NCBI GenBank assembly: GCA_026122225.1
Contig: JANEZZ010003061.1
Location: forward strand, 806,001 to 870,000
Direction: 5' to 3'
Source of the DNA: Heloderma charlesbogerti
Taxonomy: Eukaryota; Chordata; Lepidosauria; Squamata; Helodermatidae
DNA length: 64,000 nt
The notes below the pieces were generated by a model. That model saw nothing but the letters and a program-made list of their open reading frames with translations, made no database searches and was not told the origin of the DNA. Positions 54,494 through 64,000 of this stretch are shown in pieces. Position 1 is the stretch's first letter; every line of letters starts with the position of its first letter. The translations under genes were made by a program, and so were the position numbers.

Positions 54494-57400
54494 TTAAGTG
54501 AACAAAATCTCGCCCCTTTAATCTACCGTCTACATTGAGCTGCTGTCCTTAATGTGACTTTATGCTGTCAGTGGACATGATCTCTACTTTATTGTAAAAT
54601 GGAGATCACTGAAAGGAGCTGTTTTGCTTGAGTTAACTGAAAACTGACCGAAGTACTATCTTGGGACTTGCTAGTCATTGGCAAAATCGTTTAATCGCCC
54701 TTTAAAATATTGTTCATCGCTTTACTGGCATTTTCAGATAGCGTGTTTATGGAATGCTGATAAATGAGAATTGCTTTTCCAGTGTGTACATTTTAGGTGT
54801 TGGCATTTTTAAAAGATGAGAGATTTAGTACTGTGTGAGCCTTCAACCACCATGCCTGGTTTGCTAGTTTTTATTTCCCAAATACACAGTTGGATTATCT
54901 GAATTTTTAATATCTGAATCTAAAACAATAGCTTTACACTTCTGCAGTTTGCCCTACTGTTTTCATTACACTAGGGAAAATATAAATTGTGAGGGAACTT
55001 TGCAGGCCTCATAAGCACAGATAAAATCCCTTAAATTACATTCATTTTCATTGCTTTGATAACAAAAAGTGTGGAGAAAAATGACACTGACCAGATTCCC
55101 AAACATTCTGCTTTACAACATTTCTCTCTCAGCTCCCTGATACCAAATGAACCACCGTAAATGGCTCCCTGCAAGGTCCAAGTATTGTATACAAGAATAA
55201 TCTTCAGAATGAAATAATATGTATTATTTGAGCATTGTATGCATTGTAATACTTTCAGTTTGAGAAATGTCACTGGATTTCCCTGTTTAAAATATTTACA
55301 AATGAACTGCAGGGAAAATCTTTCAGTAAGATGTGGTTGAAACCCTATAGCACTGATCTTCCCTTTCCCATCGTAGAGAAATGGTGGTATGTTGGCCATC
55401 TGTTATATGAACCTGATCTGGATGTGAAGTACTTACACCAAAGACCCAATCCTCCTTTTATGCAGCCACTTTCTTTTAATGTAGGTGTGTCATAAAAACA
55501 GCCAGGTGGCCAGAAACTGAAGCAAGAGCTCCCTCTTAAAATTTGTTTAAGGGTGATGACATTTCACATGGTACAGACTGAATTAAGACAGGTCATTTAT
55601 ACTGAGCACTTCAGGTTCCAGGGAGGCTTTTTGTTATGGAATTCTCACTTTGTAGTGATCCTAATGTGATCTACAGCTGTGTTGAACTACAGTGTGTACA
55701 GCTCCACCACATCAGTCAGGATTGTTGTCAAGCCTTCAGTGGCTATGTAACATGAAGGACATTTCTACAAATGTGAAATAGTCATTAATGGAAGTCTTTA
55801 AAAGTATTTGACATCCTCTAAGCTTTGGGGGCCATAATGGCCAATTCCAAAAATCTCTAACGAAGAGAAATCAACATTTCTGAGAATGGGGAGAATTTAT
55901 AGAGCAGTGTGCAATACGGCTTGTGGTCTGCTGTTCAGATATTAAAATGCACCACAGAAAAACAACAGCCAGCTTCACTTAGCTCATTCAAGCAACAGGA
56001 ACTCCAGGAAATGAGGATCAACTTAACTTACAGCAACCACTGGTTCTCACTTCATATATTCTGATTAAAATCCAAATGCCCTTTTCCAATGCTAATGTGT
56101 GTGGTTTGGGGGGTTAATTGCAGGGGAAATTAGAAGGTAGGACAGGATGTGTAGTCCTTCCCACACCTGTTTGTTCTCCTCTGTAAATATTTCACCACTT
56201 TGTCATTTTTAAAAGGTCTTTCTCCTCAGCCAGATTCTTGAAGTAGAAATGAACCTCATTAGAGAAACTGGTGGGGGTGGAGAGAGGAATTGCTTTTTGT
56301 GGTGAGAGAATCCATATTCACAGATGGGGTCAAGTATCCTGCTCACCTGCCAGGCTTCCCTGAGCCACTCTTACATTCTTTGTTATTTGGCAAATGCAGG
56401 GTCGCAACTATGCATATGCTGAGAGAACATCTAGTTTGGCCCTAAGAATAGCCCAATGGGCAATATCCTGGCTAGCCAGCCTGGAACAAGGGTGAATGCT
56501 TCTACAATGCAATTCTCAAAAGATGAACTTTGGGCAGAATCTTAGATAAATTTAATTTAGAGCCTTTGCCAATGCTCTAAAAACCAAGAGCTTGAATGGA
56601 ATCCTATCATTGTGTGAGATAACAGCAAGTTATTCTAGGAGTGTTGTCATTCTTAATCTTCCTCTTGAAAAAATGAATACAGTAGAGAAACACCTATTAG
56701 TCCAAGACATTCTCCAAATGAAAGTGGAACTAATAATTATATCTGTAATTAAATGAGGTCTGTACAGTAAATGCTATAGAGCTAAACATCTTCTTTTAAT
56801 GATGGTATCCCATCTTTAAGAGACTGACATTTTGACAATGTAGGAAATGCATCTGTGGAAAATAATAGAGAACCTTCAGAAAAATATTTAAAGGTTGTAA
56901 AATAAAGCCAGGCCTCAACAAATATAAAGAACAGGTTCTGACTGGAATTAGAAATGGTCAGTTTTATCCATAAAGAGAAAACTGAAGACCAAGATGGAGG
57001 ATAGCTAATGTGGAAAGCTGTAACCTGAAGCATTTTTGGTTGTATATAATTATGTTCAGAAGAGTCCTAAGTGGGGTGGGCTAGTTATGAGGTGGATAAC
57101 TAATCACTTCCAAAGACCATCTCCAAGAATGCTTTGTTTGATCCCTTTCCTCCATCAGGAACATGGCTGGTGGTAAATCTGTGCCTCAGGAAGCTCATAA
57201 GTAAAGGAAAACTACCTATTATTCTAATCTTCACAAATCCTATTCTCATATCCATTTTACTCATCTTTTGATGTTTAAGACATAACACAAAAACCACTTT
57301 AACTCATGAACAAAATAAAGACAGATTTTATGTTGAGCCTTCTTGAGCAATATCAGTACTGGATAATGAATATAAAATTTTCATTACAATCCTCATGGCA

Positions 57401-57631
57401 AGTCTGAATAAAATAATTCCAGATTTTATATTGATGTGGATCAAAATAATTTCCTCCAAGGTGGGAGAAAGCTAATAATATCACGAAAGATCTAATTAAC
57501 CATTTTTAAATCTAAAAAATGCTATTTTTTATTTATTAATGGAGAAAAGGCATTTGATCACTTCAAATGGGTATTTATTAATTTGGTGCTGGTGTGGTTT
57601 ATACTAGAAGCTAAGATTATCAAGTGCTTAA

Positions 57632-57720
57632 TAGTGCAATCCCGTGCGTATTTACTCAGAAGTAAATCCTACTGGCTTAAATGGGACTTATTCCCAGGTA
57701 AGTCTGTGTAGGTTTCAGCC
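57632..57720. mobile_element. Partial short MITE (same family as 54406-54493)
   Basis: agtgcaatcccgtgcgtatttactcagaagtaaatcc and gggacttattcccaggtaagtctgtgtagg; right terminus not clear. Confidence 0.6.
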
Positions 57721-58356
57721 AGGTATTATTTATAATACAGATTTTCAGAAACCTATTGATAACTGGCTGTTGATTCGAATAAACAAGATTAGAAAGAGGA
57801 ATGAAACAAAGATGGCTCTCATCTCCCCTACCTTTTAATCTTTCAACTGAAATATTGACTTTAGACGTAAGATCAAGTTCTGATATGAATGATATTTGAA
57901 TTGGAACCGAGGATCATATCACCAGATGCTGATGATGCTATTTCAGTAATCATTCCAGTGTGATCTGTTATATCAAATTGATTCTAAGTTGAGATTTTTG
58001 GATAAAATTAACTATATAGAAGACTGAAATAAAGGGACAGATACTTCTCCTGATTGTCAAACAAATTGGAAAAAGAGGAAAGCAAGAAATTGCAAATGTA
58101 TTTGCCATCTTATCCAAAAGAATTGTTTATTCATAACTGTCAACCCTTATTCAAAGTACTAGTCAAAAACTGACTGTATCATGATTTAGGAGAATAGCAT
58201 TGTTTCCTTTTTTGTTCCTTTTTCTTTCTATAGCAGTTTCAGCTCAACTTTTGAGATGATGTACAAGCCAAACCTGAATAATTTATTTGGGAAAAAGTCC
58301 TGCTAGAATAAAAACTGTTCAGGAGGATACTATTAAAGGCAGCCTTGCAACACTTA

Positions 58357-58806
58357 GGGTGCAATCCTATCTAGATAGGCGGCCACCTCCAAACTCGGAG
58401 ACAACTGCCTAGCCAAAGCAAGGCAGGAGAAGCATGGGGGGATTGTTCCCTCTGCGCCTCTCCTGCCCTACTTTTTCTGCCAGACAGCCGATTGCAGCTG
58501 TCTAGATGCGGGGGGGCCAAGCGGGAGAGGAGGCTGCTGTACGACACATAGGATATGTTGTACATGCATTTCCGCTTTCCCCGCCCCAGAACGCCCCCCA
58601 GCCACACCCGTTTTCAGCCGCCCTGTGCTTCTCTGCCGAGTGCGGAGGACAGGGCTTCTCCATGCTGCCTCCAAGGCAGCGCAGAAGTCGGGGAAGGTCA
58701 GTTTTCTGGGAACCAATCTCAGAGTGTGGGCTCCAAGGTCGGTTCCTGGAAAACAGCATATCCTATGGCCATCTAGCCAGTGTCTAGCAGCCATAGGCTT
58801 GGTCCC
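58357..58806. mobile_element. Harbinger-like MITE (GGGTGCAATCCTAT family)
   Basis: TTA|GGGTGCAATCCTATCTAGAT to ccataggcttggtccc. GC-rich interior (tgtacgacacataggatatgttgtac) shared with 6725-7117. Several 70-110-codon frames here are by-products of its composition. Confidence 0.65.
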
Positions 58807-58810
58807 TCTC

Positions 58811-58903
58811 GCTGCAATCCTATACAGACTTACCTGGGACTACATCTTATTGCACACAATGGAACTTACTTCTGAGTAGACAGCAATAGGATTGCATTAT
58901 TAA
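58811..58903. mobile_element. Short MITE adjoining a larger MITE
   Basis: gctgcaatcctatacagactt to gacagcaataggattgcattatta; same family as 54406-54493, directly abutting the element ending at 58806. Confidence 0.7.
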
Positions 58904-59717
58904 ATACTACATGCATCTCATCTAGTAGCCTTAACTTATTGGCTTATCTTTGACTATACTGTTATTGAGGTATATCAGTTGGATATTCCATTATCTATAT
59001 TGGGAAGAAATGAAAAAAGATCACTTCATATAAACAAACAGTCCCTAACTTATTTGAAACTTGGAATAAGTATAAATGTAAACTATATCCTGATTTATTG
59101 CCAGTAATCTTCATTTTATATCTTCCTTAGTTTGATATAATAAGAACATACAGAATATGTCATTTGGGGACAAAAGGTTTTTTTCCCCCCTAGATACTTG
59201 AATTAGATTAGTTTTCAAAATGCTATAAGGAGCAAATCAAAGACTGTCTGTCTTACAATACTTACAATTAAAATACTGATAATGGATGCATTTTTGAATG
59301 AAAGGGAAATTCAGGAATTATCTGCTATTCAGCAAATCTGAAAAGAGTTGAAGGATTGCTATCCAGAATATATCATGTTCTGATGAGTTTTGGTATGGGA
59401 TCAGATAAATAAAACTCACTGTACTGAAGAATTGTTTTGTTTATGTAAGATAGGATATTTTAGTTCAGTATATTTTATTACAGAACTTTTCAAAAATTCT
59501 GCACCAATGGTATTACACACAGGACAGATTAAGTTACATTTTTTTAACATCTCTTGGAGGTATAATACAAATGGGCCAGTTTTTGCATATTTGGTTATGG
59601 TGTGTTACAATTTGACCTTATTGGGCAAATGTGTTAGACAATATTCAGATGATCTATTGAGTGCAGTTTTCATGTGCTGAAAATAATTATAAAGCGTTTG
59701 CTAAAAGGTCATGGATT

Positions 59718-59865
59718 GGAGCCATACTACATTAGTGGCACTTAGATCCCATTCCAGTGAATTGGACTGAACTTAGTAGTCATGAATAACTTTTCACATT
59801 GATTCCCGTTAGACTTGACTTAGTAGCCATAATGACTAACTTTTCACATTGATTTCAACTAGTTA
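59718..59865. mobile_element. Diverged palindromic MITE with internal repeat
   Basis: The block ttagtag-cat-aat-ctaacttttcacattgattt occurs twice (around 59776-59815 and 59820-59858), related to the 15081-15210 family by the actagttgattcaatgg-like interior. Confidence 0.45.
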
Positions 59866-59885
59866 AAAAGGACCATTGTATTTTC

Positions 59886-60013
59886 ATATGGCAGAAGGTA
59901 GATCTACAGATGTTTGGGACTTCAACTCCCAGAAACCCCTGCCTGTATGGCCATTAGTCAAGAACGCTTGGAGTCCAAACACCTGGAGATGTACTTTCTG
60001 CCCACCCCGCCAT
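59886..60013. mobile_element. Palindromic hAT-like MITE (GGGTGGGCAGAAAGTA family)
   Basis: atggcagaaggtagatctac to gatgtactttctgcccacccc, interior gggacttcaactcccagaaacccc; same family as 2824-2958. Confidence 0.7.
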
Positions 60014-61393
60014 AGGGAAGCTTCTTTGTATCACTAAGTGGCCTAAATGGCAGATAAAATATATTCTAGGCTAAGTGTAATGGTTGATTAAAGTTTGGGA
60101 TTTCATGTTTATAGATAAACATTTGTGTGTATTTGCAAGCAAGAAGATGAATAAAGCAATCAGTTGTAAGTTTGACCTCTTTTTGTACCTTTTTGAAAAG
60201 ATCAAGGCAAGACATTATTTTTTTAAAAAGTCATAATATTGTTTTATTATATAACAAAACTAAGCTTCTTTTATGAATGTGTAATTATTACGATTATGAA
60301 TAATTTATTGTGGTCAATGACCAGTATAATAATTAATGCATTAGTCATTATAACTACAGTATATTTATTCACATTGTTAAACTGTTGAGGGTAGTCTTTA
60401 ATTTTAATGGATCCATAACAGTATTTACTAGTAGTATAAACGCAGATGGGAACATCTTTTTCAGAGTATGGCATTTTTCTTCTTTCATATGCATAAACCC
60501 CCTGCCCCCAAAGCAACACAGGCTTAATTTATGTTAGATACTTATGTGCTTCTCATGTCTGAATGCTGTTAATAGGCTCACTTACAGCAATAAATAATAC
60601 ATAGCTTTGTAACCAAAACAGCTTAATATGAAATTTGGTAATTAAATTCCATGATTAAAAAGTAATTTACAAAATACTGTTTAAATGTTAATGTTTTACC
60701 CAAATCAGAGAGCAGTGGATCATCTGACTCTGAAATGGTATTCAAAATGTTAGAGATGTTCTTTATCTGCTAAAATGTTCATCTTCCTATTACAATACGT
60801 GAAATCCATTTTTTAAAAAGTGGTCTAAATAGATTATTGCTGTGGCAGTATTACAAATTATTGCAGCAAAAGATCACAACATGTAATTAGCATACATAGA
60901 TTATGGTGTCTGTTATTTGAAAAAGAATATTTGGCAGCAGTAGCAACAAAAATAAATATTAGCAATGTTCTTCTACTGAGAGACTGTTTTGTAATACCTG
61001 ATATCTTTCCTGTGTGGGGTCATGAAATTCCTGCTGTAGGCTTCCCACAGCTGAACGAACAGCTGAAACTTTGAAGTAAGTGTTCTTTCTCCCCCACCAC
61101 AGTATTCAGCATCATGTAAATATAAGTAGCAAATGCCTATCTCCTTGCTGCAAAAACAGCCAATGTGTATACTACTGTCAAGGGCGTAATGAGAGTTTAT
61201 GGGCCCCAGAAATCTTGCAATGACCCCACTCCGGGCAAGTCCTCCTACTGTTTTGGTCATTTTTGTCACATCTGTCCCCAGTGTCTTACAAGAAGTGGGA
61301 GAGCAGTAGAGATTAGGGAATATGGTGTCTTGTTGACCAAGAGGCCCATGCCATTAATCAGCCACCCTAGCAATCCTATGATCATGCCTGGAG

Positions 61394-61816
61394 TAGGGAT
61401 GTTGGAGAAATCTGTTTGGAGGTGGAGTTCGATGGGTTTTCATAGGCTCGGGCCAACACCCCCCACCCCCCAGACTTCATTTCAGTTTCCACTGCAACAC
61501 CAGGCTCAATCTGCAGCAAGTTGGGCAGTTCATGGATTTTCCAAGAATTTTGCACTTTTGGGGTGGGGGGAGATTCTGCAATTTGCACAAATTTCTGAGC
61601 AATGCTCAAATTACACAAATTATGGCCCAATTTGCATAATTTGCACAAATTCAGCTGTAATTTATGCGAATTGCAGAAACTTCCCCAAAAGCAGGGAGTT
61701 CCCAAAGTTCAGGGAACATCCCGCAGCTCAGGTTGCAGACGTGAAGTGAGTCGTACACACTGCAGAACTCTGTCAAGCCAAAAAAGAACCGGATTTCTTA
61801 GTGACGGACATCCCTA
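61394..61816. mobile_element. hAT-type MITE (TAGGGATGT family) with 8-bp duplication
   Basis: Starts TAGGGATGTTGGAGAAATCTG, ends gacggacATCCCTA. Flanks GCCTGGAG (61386-61393) and ACCTGGAG (61817-61824) agree at seven of eight positions, a hAT-type target duplication. The long frames overlapping it are chance. Confidence 0.8.
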
Positions 61817-62905
61817 ACCTGGAGCCAGGTCTTAGAAGGTCTTAGAAGTGCTTTCTGCCCCCCACTCCATTCTGCCAATGGGGAGTAATCTGCAGTGCCT
61901 GGTGCCAAATGTGCGGGTGAATTCAGGGTTCCATCTCCTGTCTGGGTAGGAGCTGCCTGATGTTTGCAGGTCTTGGCAGCCATCTATCAATACAGTGTGT
62001 TGTATAAATGCAATTGGTACAGATCTGTCATTAAAAAGTAGAAGAGAATGCAGCGATGAGTGAAATGTAACTTTTCAAAAGAAGAAAAATGGCCCCATGA
62101 ATCAGAAGATTGCAGAGATTAAAGGTAAACAAAATGAATGTGGACGTAGAATTTCTTGTTAGTGGGCAAGAGTGGGTTTAACGATTATGGTAAGTATGCT
62201 ATGGAGTTAGATACCCAGCCTGATCTTGGCTGCTTTTGTAGTGCAATTATCTGAGGCTGTAAGAGGTTGTGTGCAAAAAATGACCTACATTGATCTCTTA
62301 ACTTAGAACCCAGTTCCCTTAGTCTCATGAAAAAAAGGGGAAAGGAGATAACCTAAGTAGAGCAGCACGAGGGAGAAGGTTTATTATGTTTATGAAAGCA
62401 GATTTCAGCTGTGTGAGATAGCCAGAAAAGGATACAGTTCTCAGCCTCTGTGTGAGTATAAGGATAAGGGGAAATATGGCACATGGATCAGAGATGTGAA
62501 GGGCCTTAGGAGAGGGTGAGCCATATTCTTTACCTGGCAAACAAACACGGTTTGAAGAATACAGTAGGCAAGAGCTTATCGTAATCTACCAATCACATCC
62601 CAAGACTTCCTCCAGTCTGTACAAACAGTTATGCCAGCACAGTGTCACGTTACATGCTGTTAGGATGGTGGTACACAGTGGCATATGCCAGGGTCACAAG
62701 CAGATAGGCTGGTACAAATGATTTATGATCTGCCTGACAATATGTTAACTGCAAGCTAAGCAGAATGCACATTATATTCTTACTTTAGAAGGCTTCAGAA
62801 TAAATATCAGTGTGATTTCAAAATAAAAAAGAAAACAGAATGAAATTGAATGCGGGTTCATCTGGATCTCCACTGTCAGTTTGACACTCCTTTAGTTGCT
62901 ACAGC

Positions 62906-63030
62906 AGCCTCCCTGAGCTTGGTGCCCTCTAGTTCTCCCAGCATTCCTGACTGTTGGCCATGCTGGTTGGGGCTGATGGGAGTTGAAGTCCAAAACATCT
63001 GGAGAGCACCAGGTTGGGGAAGGCTGTGCA
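62906..63030. mobile_element. Palindromic MITE (CCTGGTGCCCTCCAGATGT family)
   Basis: cagcctccctgagcttggtgccctctag to tccaaaacatctggagagcaccaggttggggaaggctg, with ggccatgctggttggggctgatgggagttg between. Confidence 0.75.
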
Positions 63031-63409
63031 ACAGGATAAGAGAATATTTGAAAACTGGCTCTAACTTAAAGGCTGTAAGTTGGTATCTTAGGCTATGACG
63101 TTGTTGAATCAACAGCAGGAGACATATAGCAAAGGGTTTGTTCTTCAAGCATGGCAAAGCTCAAATATAGAAAGCACATCACTGAAGAAAACAGAATGCA
63201 TATAGATGGTCACAGGTGACACACACACACACAGGCACACATAAATGTTTCAGTGCTTGTACACTTGATGTAAACACAGCTGGGAAGTCATAGCTACTTG
63301 TGAATTTTCAGCACATCTCAGCACCTGCAATAAAACATGTGTAAGTGTGTTCACACCGGTGGCACACTAAGTGCATAAAGGCCTGGTTCAGACATAGCAT
63401 TAAGCCTTC

Positions 63410-63525
63410 CTTCCTCAACCTGGTACCCTCCAGCTTGGACTTCAACTCCCATCAACCTCAATCAGCGTGGCCAGTGGTCAGGAATGCTGTAGTCCAACAT
63501 ATCTAGAGGGCACCATGATGGGGAA
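63410..63525. mobile_element. Palindromic MITE (CCTGGTGCCCTCCAGATGT family)
   Basis: ttcctcaacctggtaccctccag to agtccaacatatctagagggcaccatgatggggaaagg. It lies inside a larger inverted structure: ggttcagacatagcatta before it, and ccatagtttgttttaaccatggtttgctgaacaagccagg after it to about 63610. Confidence 0.65.
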
Positions 63526-64000
63526 AGGTAAGCCATAGTTTGTTTTAACCATGGTTTGCTGAACAAGCCAGGATCAGGCTCACAGACATTCAAAGAAACC
63601 GCAGTTCGTTTTGCCTAATGTTGATTTGTGAATAGCCAACTATTAAACTGCAGCCCATTCCATTGTCCTAAGATGGGCACGGCCTGACTGCAGTACCAGT
63701 GCTCATTCCATTGGCAGGCTGCAGAAATGCGGCTGGGAAAATGAGCACTCTCCTCCCTGGAAAACTTTGGCTGCTCTCCGCAGTTCCCTGAAGAAAAAAA
63801 AACAGTCCTGAAGTATCCCTCCCTTCCCCAATTCCTAGACACTCACTGTGAAGGCCCAATAGCCGTTTGTTCATCTTTTCCTCTGAATTCTCATAAAAAG
63901 CCTTTCTGCTATGGCCACCTTTTCAATGATAACACAAGAGGTTTTTTTCAGAACTGAAACTACCTGTAAGCAAGCAAAAGGAGCAAGTGTTAGCATTTAG

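Larger units (their letters stand above)
52201..64000 (+). other. DCLK1: Probable intron of kinase-containing DCLK1 transcripts
   Basis: Downstream of the candidate poly(A) site I searched by eye for the next exon (in mammals it encodes SSQHGGSS...) and for kinase-domain motifs and found none, so this should be intron, open at the right edge. Recognised items: a TATC tract (52458-52509) and MITEs at 54406-54493, 57632-57720, 58357-58806, 58811-58903, 59718-59865, 59886-60013, 61394-61816, 62906-63030 and 63410-63525. Nothing recognised in 52510-54400, 54500-57630, 57840-58350, 58910-59710, 60020-61390, 61830-62900 and 63620-64000. Confidence 0.7.

Noticed and set aside
61165..61749. 194-codon plus-strand frame
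   Set aside because: Overlaps the hAT MITE 61394-61816; its Asn/Cys/His-rich end is translated short repeats (ttgcacaaatt).
46000..64000. Search for DCLK1 kinase-domain exons (SSQHGG..., GDGNFAVVKEC, HRDIKPEN, DFGLA)
   Set aside because: No segment with flanking splice sites matched by eye; they are probably beyond the right edge.

Overview
The window is vertebrate nuclear DNA, almost certainly from a squamate reptile (lizard or snake). It lies inside one large gene read on the + strand, doublecortin-like kinase 1 (DCLK1). Four pieces of the gene can be read: an internal coding exon (26749-26865), an alternative first exon (38153-38171), a shared coding exon (39115-39209) and an alternative last exon with a stop codon (45777-45833). 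All visible splice sites are GT-AG and the reading phases fit. The rest is intron, a probable long 3' UTR, and transposable elements. Squamate origin is inferred from a Bov-B (RTE) LINE, tRNA-derived SINEs resembling the Sauria type, CR1-like LINE ends, a Tc1-like transposon and many palindromic DNA-transposon MITEs.

Layout. 1-26748 is upstream intron with scattered repeats; its main item is a 2.7-kb Tc1-like element (15314-18002) with its own insertion. 26749-26865 is the Ser/Thr/Pro-rich linker exon after the second doublecortin domain. 26866-38152 is intron holding a three-level nest (27946-29128: hAT MITE, Harbinger-like MITE, solo LTR) and a LINE nest (29205-32892: CR1-like LINE interrupted by a hAT MITE and by a Bov-B LINE with a 12-bp target-site duplication). 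From about 36990 to 38171 I see no transposon; this is the probable internal promoter and leader of the short DCLK1 forms. 38172-45776 is intron around the shared exon. 45777 onward is the DCL/CARP-type terminal exon and a candidate 3' UTR that may run to a poly(A) signal at 47450 or 52181. 52201-64000 is probably intron for kinase-containing transcripts; I found no kinase-domain exon.

How it works together. The long doublecortin-domain transcript (through 26749-26865) and the short transcript (starting at 38153) splice in the same phase into 39115-39209. From there transcripts can end at 45777-45833, giving microtubule-binding DCL or the very short CARP-type peptide, or continue to kinase exons outside the window. 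Both key choices of the gene, internal promoter and alternative last exon, are therefore visible here. Gene and repeat-family names rest on recalled protein and repeat sequence; no database search was run.
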